From NCBI RefSeq assembly GCF_900182695.1, contig NZ_FXTK01000011.1, positions 1 through 64,000 of the forward strand: a stretch of 64,000 nucleotides of DNA, in the 5' to 3' direction. The stretch comes from Paracoccus laeviglucosivorans (GTDB taxonomy: Bacteria > Pseudomonadota > Alphaproteobacteria > Rhodobacterales > Rhodobacteraceae). The position numbers were made by a program, and so were the translations under genes. This document shows, piece after piece, positions 57,007-64,000 of the stretch (within the stretch, counting starts at the first letter, position 1; each line of letters opens with the position of its first letter). Below the pieces are notes generated by a model. The model did no database searches, was not told the DNA's origin, and was given only the letters and a program-made list of their open reading frames with translations.

Positions 57007-57644
57007 CAGTGACGGCTCTTCAGGCGGTTGAAGATATCGCCGTAGGTTTCAGGCACGTTCTGCGCTTCGAGTACCGCCTGTTCTTTCTTGCCGATCGGCG
57101 CGGCCGGTGCCGCGTCGCCGTCATCGCGGTCCTCGGCATCCTTGCGATTGCGAGGCGCGACCGGCGCGGCGTCTTCGTATCGATCGAGCAATGCTTTGAC
57201 CGATGGTACATGACCCTCGCGCGCACGGCGGTGCAAAATGTCCAGCATCTCGCCGACCATGAACACGCGTCCGGAAGACAGCTCACGGGAAAAATACTTC
57301 CGCAAGGTCTTCGCATCGCAGCCGATATCTTCGGCAATCATGTCATGCGTCCAGCCGTCAGCCGCGCGGCGGGCCACAAAGGCTTGATTTTCTTTGCTAA
57401 CGCAGAACGATTTGCGACCACGGCGATCCCGGATCGGCAGCAGTGGCTGGCCGAACAGGTCGACCTCCTGCCCGCCATCGGAGTTTTCGTGATCCACAGG
57501 AAAAAAATCTCCAGCTGAGGGGGGCGCGGGTCTAGGCCAAACCGGCCCCCGGACTTTCGACCCACCCCCCCATTTCGGGGTCCGATGGGTCGATTTGCCC
57601 GGAAATCGGGCATTTTCGACCGATTTTCGTTGCATTTTCGCCAC
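57006..57644 (-). CDS. Terminase small subunit
   Basis: Up to 212 residues, DNA recognition for packaging. The middle has a helix-turn-helix (WTHDMIAEDIGCDAKTLRKYF) and LLDRYEDAAP, and the C-terminus (KKEQAVLEAQNVPETYGDIF) binds the large subunit in this family. The first 49 residues are Arg/Pro-rich and unlike the family, and a GTG at 57497 with GGAG upstream may be the true start. Overlaps terL start by three bases. Confidence 0.82.
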   Translation of the reverse strand: MAKMQRKSVENARFPGKSTHRTPKWGGGSKVRGPVWPRPAPPSAGDFFPVDHENSDGGQEVDLFGQPLLPIRDRRGRKSFCVSKENQAFVARRAADGWTHDMIAEDIGCDAKTLRKYFSRELSSGRVFMVGEMLDILHRRAREGHVPSVKALLDRYEDAAPVAPRNRKDAEDRDDGDAAPAAPIGKKEQAVLEAQNVPETYGDIFNRLKSRH

Positions 57645-57663
57645 ACCCGCGAAAACCCGATGC

Positions 57664-57680
57664 CGGATCGGTCCGATCCG
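57664..57680. repeat. 8-bp palindrome CGGATCGG-T-CCGATCCG, possible cos/pac element
   Basis: The perfect palindrome lies between terS and the HNH gene, where cos sites of HK97-like phages are found. The region 57645-57858 has no credible gene; several ATTTTCG repeats occur around 57610-57700. Confidence 0.4.
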
Positions 57681-57858
57681 CCGGATTTTCTAGGGCTGCG
57701 CGGTCGGACCGAGGCAGGCCGGTCACTTGCGCGACGGGGGCACCGCCCACGGGGTCGGGGCACCGCAGGACGGGCACCGCTACCCGGTCGCGGTGGTCCC
57801 ACAATAGCTGCATGGCGGCAGTCGCAGAACCGGAGGGGATGCACCGGGGCGCGGCGGC

Positions 57859-58215
57859 CTAACTCCGGGCGGCATGTCCCGCCCTTTCCTCACGCTGCTT
57901 GTCGCTGTTGTGGCAGGCGGCGCACATGCACTGCAGGTTCTTCGGATCAAAGAACAGGGCACGGTCACCACGATGCGGCTCGATATGGTCAGCCACCAAG
58001 TCGGGGCTGCGATGAATGCGACCGCACCGGACGCAGGTGAACAGCGCCGCCGAGATGCAATCCCAGCGCAGGCGCTGCCATTCAGCCGTCTTATACCACT
58101 TGCGCCATGCCACCAGTTGGTCACGCCGCTTGAGGCGATCCGGACCAGCACCGATGGACTTGACGCGTGACGACATCGACCCGACACGCGGGGCGAGCTG
58201 CTTGAGCCGGGCCAT
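57859..58215 (-). CDS. HNH endonuclease
   Basis: 118 residues. DLVADHIEPHRGDRALFFDP is the H-N-H core, and Cys pairs CVRCG (about 63) and CMCAACH (about 95) form the structural zinc site. HNH genes next to terminase genes are required for cos cutting in HK97-type phages. The same position here suggests that role. The next minus-strand gene is TerS. Confidence 0.9.
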   Translation of the reverse strand: MARLKQLAPRVGSMSSRVKSIGAGPDRLKRRDQLVAWRKWYKTAEWQRLRWDCISAALFTCVRCGRIHRSPDLVADHIEPHRGDRALFFDPKNLQCMCAACHNSDKQREERAGHAARS

Positions 58216-58399
58216 GCTGATCCTTTCGGAATGGTCGAGCGCGGATCGCGGCTAACACTCCGCAAGGTCGCCGGGGTGAAGCGCGCACTTTCCCGACCGT
58301 GCTTAACCTTCCGCGCTCGGGATGATGCAGCAGCCTTCAAGCGAAGACCTCCCGGGCAAAGCCCTAAAAACTGCACCAACCGAAGCCCGGAAATGACAA

Positions 58400-58427
58400 T
58401 GCCCGCTAGGGATGATCCCGGCGGGCA
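58400..58427 (-). terminator. Strong hairpin between early and late phage genes
   Basis: TGCCCGC-TA-GGGAT-G-ATCCC-G-GCGGGCA, nearly one continuous palindrome of 28 bases, 60 bases after the stop at 58488. TTGTCATTT follows on the minus strand. It may end early transcription before the HNH/packaging unit. The stretch 58428-58487 contains TTGACG, a possible -35 element for the late unit, but no clear -10. Confidence 0.6.
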
Positions 58428-58487
58428 CATTTCGCGATAATAGTGAATTCTGTCTCACAGAGTGACGTAAGGCGTCAATACCTTTTC

Positions 58488-59246
58488 TTAAGCCCGATAC
58501 CCGATCATGCGGTCCAGTGCCCCGCAGAGCGCCTCTGTGACGCCTCTGTGGGTCCGGGCATTCTTCATCCAGCCGTGTGCCTTCAAAACATCTTCCAGAG
58601 AGCGGCCCTGTAAACAGACCATATCAACCAGCGTTCGATCGAGGATCGGGCCACGATGAGCATCGCCACGTTCCGAAGGCCGCACCCGACGCACTGCCAT
58701 GGCGATCCCGGTTCCAATTCTTTTGCGCATGCCAGCAACCTCATCCGACAGCTGCAAACGGCGATCCATCCAGTTCCCGCCGTCGCCGCCGCCGAATGAT
58801 GCTTCCAACTTCGACAACTTGACGCCATCCGATGCAAGGAACTCGACCAGCGCAGCATAACGCCGCCCCATGGCGATCTGGCCGGGCGTCAGCGGCCACG
58901 GCTGCTTGCGGCGCTGCGCCGAGTTGATCATGCGATCAAACACGTCAGCCGCCCGGATCGCCGATCGACCGCCCGCGCCCCGATGGACCGCCTCAAACCC
59001 ATCGGTTCCGACCGGGGTGATCTCGATGCTGCGATGAATGGCAAATCCGCCTCGGGCGGGTGCAGGCCGGATACGGAAGCCGCATTCCTCGGGGATGGCG
59101 CTGGCGGCAAGGATTTCGGCGAGCCGTTCCGTTTCAGCAGCGAACCGCTCCGCACGGTCACTTTCCACCGCAACCCCACGACGATCGACATACAGCACGC
59201 TGTTCTGCCCTTCTGATGCCTGCATTTTGTGGCCTTTCTTTGTCAT
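58488..59246 (-). CDS. Phage protein with DUF6456-like C-terminus
   Basis: 252 residues. The C-terminal half (RRYAALVEFLASDGVKLSKL, then VDMVCLQGRSLEDVLKAHGW and GALDRMIGY) resembles DUF6456 proteins, which are linked to a helix-turn-helix in other alphaproteobacteria. The N-terminal half is less clear. It is the last early gene before packaging and may be a late regulator; this is inferred from position. Confidence 0.55.
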   Translation of the reverse strand: MTKKGHKMQASEGQNSVLYVDRRGVAVESDRAERFAAETERLAEILAASAIPEECGFRIRPAPARGGFAIHRSIEITPVGTDGFEAVHRGAGGRSAIRAADVFDRMINSAQRRKQPWPLTPGQIAMGRRYAALVEFLASDGVKLSKLEASFGGGDGGNWMDRRLQLSDEVAGMRKRIGTGIAMAVRRVRPSERGDAHRGPILDRTLVDMVCLQGRSLEDVLKAHGWMKNARTHRGVTEALCGALDRMIGYRA

Positions 59247-59279
59247 GGCACTACCTATTGTGGTGGCTAAAATTGAAAT

Positions 59280-59640
59280 GGGCTTGACGGGCTTGAGAAT
59301 TGAGAAAAGGGCCCGAGAAATGCAGGGAAAATTCCCAACATCGTTTGTTAATTATCAATAGCTTAGGACTTTTTTTTGGGCCTGACGGGCTTGAAGGGCT
59401 TGAGATTTTACCCTTTGCGTAAGAGGGATTTCCCCCTAACCCCCCGGAAAGACGCGCGCGGGTACATGCAGCTTTTTCAAGCCCGTCGCGCCCGTCGCGC
59501 CCAAAATCATGGCCTAAGCATCTGAAATCACACAGAGCGCACCCCCTGACCCCTGATAAATCTCAAGCCCACACTCGCCGCATCTCGGACCCGTCGCGCC
59601 CAACACCGAAGCCAAGCCCCAGAAATGCGCGACGGGCCCG
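59280..59640. repeat. 9-bp iteron array, possible phage replication origin
   Basis: Repeated GGGCNNGAC/G units with a 9-base period. On the plus strand there are two copies at 59280-59297 and three at 59378-59404. On the minus strand there are three at 59477-59502 and further copies around 59561-59571 and 59589-59602. Between the first and second groups is AT-rich DNA with a T8 run (59338-59378). Together this resembles an iteron origin with an unwinding element. It is directly downstream of the primase-helicase gene. No gene is visible from 59247 to 59682. Confidence 0.7.
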
Positions 59641-59682
59641 CAGGCCCGCCAATCGGTAGATGATGATGAGAGGGGTGCGGGG

Positions 59683-61539
59683 TCATCTCGGCCACCCCGA
59701 CGACGACTGTGCTGCAGAGGCCTCAGCCGCACGCATCCGCGCCCCGAGTTCCTCGGAAAGGCGAATGCCGCGATAACCGGTCACACCGGATTTCCCAGGC
59801 GCAAAGGTCTTCTGCGTGTCGGGGTGTCGCCATATGTCCGCCTTTGCCTTCAGGCGCAGGGAGACTGTGCGCGGGCTCCATCGCGTTTCGCCCCGCTCTT
59901 CGATCCAGAAGTTAAAGGCGTCCATCAGCTCGCGGGCGGTCATGAAGTCCCGCTCGAACCCGGTAACGACCGTGGCATCGGCAAGAAACGTCCCGATCGG
60001 GTCACTGTCCTTGCGATAGCCTTCTGTTGCGGCCATGACCTCTTCGGGTTCGCGTAAGCCGCCCTCGAGGTAATCCAGCAGTCCAGCGACCAGCCAGTTC
60101 AGGATCCCCGACCGTTCGGCCCACAGGATGTCATCCAATTCCTTTTTTGGGATCCGATTTTTCTCGGCAATCTGGACGGGGAAGGTGACCAACATGAGCC
60201 TGCGCCAGATCCCGTCATCGCCGCCCCGAATGTCGGGCAGATGGTTGCCCGAGATCGTGAGCTTAAAGATCGGCTGGAAGGTGATCATGTCTGTGTACAG
60301 CGCCCGTACCATCATTGGCTCGCCGCCGGTCAGGGCTTTGACCAAGCCTTCCTGCAGGCGCTCGCCCTCTTCTGGTTCCGATGTGCGGACCATCCGCGCG
60401 CCGATCAGCGGGATCAGGTCTGGCTGCGAATCCGATCCGCTTTTCTTGTTCTTGCCGGTCAAGCTCTCGATTTTTGCCGTTGCGGCGTAATCGCCCATCA
60501 TCCGGGCCATCAGATCCACCAGGACGGATTTACCGTTCGCACCGCCGCCGTGGAAAAAGGCGAGCTTCTGGATATCGAGCCCTGACATCGAGAGGCCGAA
60601 CCAGCGCTGCAGGAACCGGCGCATCTCGATATTGGGCTGGATCTGCTGCAGGAAGGCATCGAAGCGCGGGCATTCCGCTTTAGGATCATATTCGACGGGC
60701 ATCACCTTGGTCAGCAGCTGCTGCCGATCGTGCGGCACCAACTCGACCTCCGCCATGGGCGACATGCCCTCTTTCGGATCACCTGCGATGCGGGAGAAGC
60801 GCAAGACGCCGGACAAGGTGTTTACGTCGAGGTCACCGCGATCCATGTCATCGACCGCGTGGGCCAGCATCACCCGGGCCTCGTTGATCATGTTCGACAT
60901 CGGGCCGCTGTTGCCCGCATTCTTGGCATGCGTCATGCGACGGCCGATCAGGCTCTTATGGGTCTTCAGCGCGCCATCGATCGTCCGAAGGCGACTGCCG
61001 ATCTCATTGAGTTCCGTGATCAGTTCCTCATTGCCGGCGTAATCGGGCGTGGCCTCGATCTCGATCCGCCGCGTCCGCAGCTTTCGCTCCTCGATCAGCA
61101 GCTGTCGATCGCGCTTGGACGGCTGCAGCCAATCGACCTCTTTCTCAATCAGATCCGTCATGCCATGGGCGCGGCCCCGAATGAGCGGCGAACAGTCCCG
61201 GCTGATTTCTGGATCCCGCTTCCAGCGGGTGCCGTCCCAGACGAACCAGCCCACCTGAGATACGAACAGGATGTTTTCGCCAAAATGGATGCGGAAGCGA
61301 TGGCCGTTGCCGATATCGTTGAGCGGCTGTCGCGAGGCGATCGAAACCGGAGGCTCGGGCTCGTCCGATTGTGTCCCGTCTTCGGGAGGGGGCGGCGGGG
61401 GAGTGTAATCGTCGGGGTAGTTGTCGCCCGCTGCGTCGTCGCTGGGTGCTTCCATCCCATCCGGCAGATCAACATCCTCGGCGGCCTGCATGACGGCGCG
61501 AACCTTGCCGATGCTGTCGTCGTCGCTATCGCCAGTCAT
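59683..61539 (-). CDS. D5/P4-type phage primase-helicase
   Basis: 618 residues. An acidic, Pro-rich N-terminus (DDYTPPPPPP) is followed by a D5_N-like domain (LFVSQVGWFVWDGTRWKRD) and the SF3 helicase: Walker A FHGGGANGKSVLVD near residue 345, Walker B and sensor PLIGARMVRTSEPEEGERL, LTISGNHLPDIRGGDDGIWRR, and a wing YRKDSDPIG. It opens and unwinds the phage origin; the adjacent iterons may be its site. Overlaps the small upstream gene by four bases. Confidence 0.92.
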   Translation of the reverse strand: MTGDSDDDSIGKVRAVMQAAEDVDLPDGMEAPSDDAAGDNYPDDYTPPPPPPEDGTQSDEPEPPVSIASRQPLNDIGNGHRFRIHFGENILFVSQVGWFVWDGTRWKRDPEISRDCSPLIRGRAHGMTDLIEKEVDWLQPSKRDRQLLIEERKLRTRRIEIEATPDYAGNEELITELNEIGSRLRTIDGALKTHKSLIGRRMTHAKNAGNSGPMSNMINEARVMLAHAVDDMDRGDLDVNTLSGVLRFSRIAGDPKEGMSPMAEVELVPHDRQQLLTKVMPVEYDPKAECPRFDAFLQQIQPNIEMRRFLQRWFGLSMSGLDIQKLAFFHGGGANGKSVLVDLMARMMGDYAATAKIESLTGKNKKSGSDSQPDLIPLIGARMVRTSEPEEGERLQEGLVKALTGGEPMMVRALYTDMITFQPIFKLTISGNHLPDIRGGDDGIWRRLMLVTFPVQIAEKNRIPKKELDDILWAERSGILNWLVAGLLDYLEGGLREPEEVMAATEGYRKDSDPIGTFLADATVVTGFERDFMTARELMDAFNFWIEERGETRWSPRTVSLRLKAKADIWRHPDTQKTFAPGKSGVTGYRGIRLSEELGARMRAAEASAAQSSSGWPR

Positions 61540-61778
61540 TGCAACCGGCCTTCCAGACGCATCGCATTCGTCAAAAACAAGTGCGCTTCGTCCAAGCGAT
61601 CAATAATATCGCCTAGCGAAAGCCCGCATGGAATCGACAGCGAACAGGCCATCCGCAGGAGCGCAATTATCTGCCCTTCAATCTCGGCATCGGTCTCGGC
61701 CGGCGGAAGATTATTGAAGATGGCAAGCACTGTCGCGTGCATTGCCGCAGCAGTTTCAGGATCAGGGTTGGGCATCAA
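61536..61778 (-). CDS. Hypothetical 80-residue phage protein
   Basis: Helical acidic protein (AAAMHATVLAIFNNLPPAE, EIEGQIIALLRMACSL). It sits between the two primase genes and overlaps both. Co-translated; possibly a replication accessory factor, but that is only context. Confidence 0.6.
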   Translation of the reverse strand: MMPNPDPETAAAMHATVLAIFNNLPPAETDAEIEGQIIALLRMACSLSIPCGLSLGDIIDRLDEAHLFLTNAMRLEGRLQ

Positions 61779-62916
61779 AATAAGTCTTTCCCATCAGAAT
61801 ATCGTTCAAGTCCCTGCCCTCCCCGGCATGGACGATCGACCCGCGTAATCCGGGCCGTTTCAGCATCGCGCGGCGCAAACCTGTTTCTAGTCGCGCGCGG
61901 GTCAGCTTCGGGTCGCTGTCCCCGTCCTGGACGAAGATCAGCCGGCGCACCCATGGCGGGGGCAGCCAAGCTTCGGAATCGTCCATGTCGGGCAGGCCGG
62001 CATATTTCAGGCCGGGGCCCCGTTGCGCGCGTCCGGCCATGTTCCCCAAATCGACGCCGCACCAGTGGGCAGAAGCCCCCGGAACAGTCTCCGCGATCAG
62101 GGCGGAAAGGGTCGTCTCGACCCCCTCGGCCATGATCATGGTGTCGCAGTCCTTCGGCGTGGCGAACCTGATTGCCCCGCCCTTCTTTGAACCCAGCACC
62201 TTCTTGGCCGGCAGCGTCTCACCCTCCCTGCGCGGATCCGGCAGGATCAGCTTGCCCTTGGGCTGGGATAGGTCGAGCCATGTCCGATGCACCGCTGTCA
62301 CGCGGTATGCCGCATCGACGACAGCGCAAACCATCGCGGGCCCGGTATGGATCGTGCGCCATTTCCCCGCTTCGCCCTCGACCGGGATGGTGTAGCGAGC
62401 CTGCGGATCGAAGCGGATGACCTGCGGCAAGGTCGGGTAAAGCATTGGATCAATGCCGCGCAGCGTCAGATAATCCCGAACCGGCGTTCCCTCTGCAGGC
62501 TGGGCCTTGAACCAGATGTCCCGCGCGCCGGAGATCGAGCTTTCGCGCATCTTCTGCGCCTTGGCGTCCTGCCGCCGGCGGTTTTCCTCAGCCTTGCGCC
62601 GGCGTTCCTGCCGCTCTGCATCCGAGATGCCTTGCGCAGGACCGCACAGCCATTCCAGCGCAGCGCGGAAATCCATGCCCATGACATGCTGGACCAGCGC
62701 AATCTGGTCGCCTTTCGCCTGCGGGCCGCATTCTTTCCGACATTGGAACATGCCTGACTGCAGGTTGATGCCAAAACGATCGCGGCCACCGCATTGCGGG
62801 CACGGCCCGACCAGCTCACCGCCGGTCCGCACCAGATTGGATAGCTCGAGCCGCGCAACGACATCGGCGATCGGCATCGCCTTGGCCTCCTCGATGCGGT
62901 GGTCATCGGGCTTCAT
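61762..62916 (-). CDS. Phage Toprim primase with zinc-binding domain
   Basis: 384 residues. Zinc-binding domain GPCPQCGGRDRFGIN / FQCRKECG (Cys residues about 38-70), coiled region with RQERRRKAEENRRRQDAK, then Toprim: MIMAEGVETTLSALI with the conserved Glu, and LIFVQDGDSDP with the metal Asp residues. The ATG at 62916 follows the MKPDD start and overlaps the previous stop. Works with the D5 helicase to make primers. Confidence 0.92.
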   Translation of the reverse strand: MKPDDHRIEEAKAMPIADVVARLELSNLVRTGGELVGPCPQCGGRDRFGINLQSGMFQCRKECGPQAKGDQIALVQHVMGMDFRAALEWLCGPAQGISDAERQERRRKAEENRRRQDAKAQKMRESSISGARDIWFKAQPAEGTPVRDYLTLRGIDPMLYPTLPQVIRFDPQARYTIPVEGEAGKWRTIHTGPAMVCAVVDAAYRVTAVHRTWLDLSQPKGKLILPDPRREGETLPAKKVLGSKKGGAIRFATPKDCDTMIMAEGVETTLSALIAETVPGASAHWCGVDLGNMAGRAQRGPGLKYAGLPDMDDSEAWLPPPWVRRLIFVQDGDSDPKLTRARLETGLRRAMLKRPGLRGSIVHAGEGRDLNDILMGKTYFDAQP

Positions 62917-63209
62917 AGCACCGTCCAAACAACGATGGCCGCGAGCAGGATGGCCGAGGCACACGCCAGAAGCGCCTTGCGTTCCCGGCGATCGGCCTCT
63001 TCCATTTCCTCCAGCCGAATGGCGAAATCGATCGTCTGGGCAACGCTGTTGCGACGGCGCGCACAGTTCTGCGACGTGGCCAGGACCGAGGACAGGTCGT
63101 TTGCGTTCACGCCCGTGCTTTTCGCCAGCAGCTCGATGCCGCGCAGCTCGCCCCGCGAAAACACCGGCGGAGAAACCTGCATTGCGGGTGTCAGAACCAG
63201 ACGCGTCAT
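62913..63209 (-). CDS. Small phage protein with C-terminal membrane helix
   Basis: 98 residues. Central helical part (ELRGIELLAKSTGVNANDL, TIDFAIRLEEMEEADRRERK), ending in a hydrophobic segment ALLACASAILLAAIVVWTVL. Thus probably tail-anchored in the inner membrane. ATGA overlaps on both sides show coupled translation. Role unknown. Confidence 0.6.
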   Translation of the reverse strand: MTRLVLTPAMQVSPPVFSRGELRGIELLAKSTGVNANDLSSVLATSQNCARRRNSVAQTIDFAIRLEEMEEADRRERKALLACASAILLAAIVVWTVL

Positions 63210-63520
63210 GGCCCCGCCCTCAGCGCTTCGCAGCCGTCTGCAAGCCTGCGGGCATCCCACGCATTCATCACCTGGGCGGCGCGGTGATGCAGCCCGCCGT
63301 AATATCCCGGCTCGATCGGCGCGAACGTCGCAAACTTCTCGGCGATCTCTATGATTGGGCGCAGCCGCGGGGCATCGCGCGATACGCGCGGCAAGGCGGC
63401 ACGCAGCGCATCGATCTGCATTGGCACGTTGGCGCGATCGACCAGCGGCGGGCGAGACAGCAGCGCCATCGCATGCAGCATGACGTGATCTGCGGTGGAA
63501 AGCTTTTGCCCCTCAGCCAT
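63206..63520 (-). CDS. Hypothetical early phage protein
   Basis: 104 residues, helical, with LSTADHVMLHAMALLSRPPLV then PGYYGGLHHRAAQVMNAWDA. ATG 63520 (MAEGQK) is chosen because it lies just after the previous gene; the frame is open back to 63571. Role unknown. Confidence 0.55.
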   Translation of the reverse strand: MAEGQKLSTADHVMLHAMALLSRPPLVDRANVPMQIDALRAALPRVSRDAPRLRPIIEIAEKFATFAPIEPGYYGGLHHRAAQVMNAWDARRLADGCEALRAGP

Positions 63521-63842
63521 CGAGATCCGCCCTGCGTCTCTGGCCGGTCCAGGTGCTGCGTTCGACGGCATGAATCAGACGGTATCCGGCCTCACTCAAA
63601 TCTTCTTGACGGTGCCGCGCGCAGGGAAACGCAGAGATGAACCGGTCCATTTCATGGGTCAGGTCGCTGCCGGCGCCAAAGGTCCGGTAGATCTCGCCGC
63701 CCACCCGATCGACAGCCGATCGGTCAAGGATGCCGGACAGCGCGCTATAGCCGATGGCCAGCATGGCGAAACGCGCGCGCACCGATGGATCACCAGAAAC
63801 CGGCATGACCGGCGTCTCGCGGTATTCGATCTGAACATTCAT
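63513..63842 (-). CDS. Hypothetical early phage protein
   Basis: 109 residues, with RARFAMLAIGYSALSGILDRSA and a His/Cys end (FPCARHRQEDLSEAGYRLIH). ATG 63842 is chosen from the TCATGAATG overlap with a 15-codon leader frame (MTHHTAAPPFIRNQS) that would couple translation. Role unknown. Confidence 0.5.
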   Translation of the reverse strand: MNVQIEYRETPVMPVSGDPSVRARFAMLAIGYSALSGILDRSAVDRVGGEIYRTFGAGSDLTHEMDRFISAFPCARHRQEDLSEAGYRLIHAVERSTWTGQRRRADLDG

Positions 63843-63952
63843 GACTGGTTCCTGATGAAAGGCGGCGCGGCGGTGTGATGGGTCATGACCGCCGCGCCTG
63901 TTCATCGGCTTGGGAGGGAGGCTGCCGATGGATTTATGCCCCGCTGCCTTGG

Positions 63953-64000
63953 TCAGCAGCTCTCGGCCGGGCCAGCCGCAGGTTCCACGATCCTGTCGAT
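63953..64000 (-). CDS. Partial frame at the right edge
   Basis: The last 48 bases read as the C-terminal end of a minus-strand frame (IDRIVEPAAGPAES-C, stop TGA). Too short to name. The gap 63843-63952 otherwise shows no gene. Confidence 0.3.
   Translation of the reverse strand: MDRIVEPAAGPAESC

Larger units (their letters stand above)
32313..64000. mobile_element. HK97-like siphophage prophage, partial (right end outside window)
   Basis: From here to the window end the genes follow the order of a siphophage: replication, packaging, head, tail, fibre, lysis, methylase. All but two small genes are on the minus strand. The left end lies somewhere between 28430 and 32313, since small accessory genes occur there and no att repeats can be seen. 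No integrase, repressor or excisionase is within the window, so they should be to the right. Structural genes are intact, so the element may be functional. Confidence 0.85.

Noticed and set aside
57532-57813. 93-codon minus-strand frame between TerS and HNH
   Set aside because: Arg/Pro-rich product typical of shadow frames in GC-rich DNA, overlaps TerS, and lacks a ribosome site.
59280-59640. Repeats considered as a CRISPR array
   Set aside because: The period is only 9 bases, there are no spacers of 30-40 bases, and both strands carry the unit. No cas genes are near.

Overview
The window looks like chromosome of a GC-rich alphaproteobacterium of the Rhodobacteraceae, most likely Paracoccus or a close relative. 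The reasons are a single-cysteine Rrf2/IscR regulator of the Rhodobacter type, an RNase E with a long alphaproteobacterial insertion and an acidic/Arg-rich tail, a dctB-dctD pair whose regulator lacks the sigma-54 loop, and a prophage whose tail genes follow the order of the Rhodobacter gene transfer agent. The genus is an inference.

Host part, about 1-28400. It begins with housekeeping genes: rpsI-rplM, a PaaI-type thioesterase, an ECHDC3-like crotonase, ccdA and rne with a long leader. Next come dctD-dctB, purQ, icd, a tandem-HD phosphohydrolase, an alpha/beta hydrolase, iscR, an exported VaFE-like protein, the two-gene carboxynorspermidine route of polyamine synthesis, an AI-2E-type permease, a GlxA-type regulator, a small membrane protein and a His-rich RcnB-like protein. 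It ends in a tightly packed minus-strand operon (28416 down to 21616) that combines a nucleotide-sugar-like dehydrogenase, a TIM-barrel isomerase, a degenerate membrane GT2, a flavin oxidoreductase, GtrA, GT2 and a GT-C-like protein. This resembles a gtrABC glycan-decoration system with three or four extra sugar enzymes.

Transition zone, about 28430-32300. It holds short, mostly minus-strand hypothetical genes, a remnant of an SRAP (YedK) gene, one small plus-strand gene, a cold-shock gene with a structured leader, several strong hairpins and an orphan plus-strand terminator. It is probably accessory DNA at the left end of the prophage.

Prophage, about 32300 to the window end and continuing beyond it. 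Transcription runs right to left. The order is: small early genes, a Toprim primase, a D5-type primase-helicase, a 9-bp iteron array that may be the replication origin, a DUF6456-like protein, HNH nuclease, TerS, TerL, portal, ClpP-type protease, HK97 capsid, head completion genes, tail tube, chaperones with a probable -1 frameshift, tape measure with a muralytic domain, tail-tip genes in gene-transfer-agent order, fibre and esterase-like proteins, a plus-strand two-gene moron island, spike-base protein, endolysin, holin-like protein and a D12-class adenine methylase. No integrase, repressor or att site can be seen, so the right end lies outside the window.
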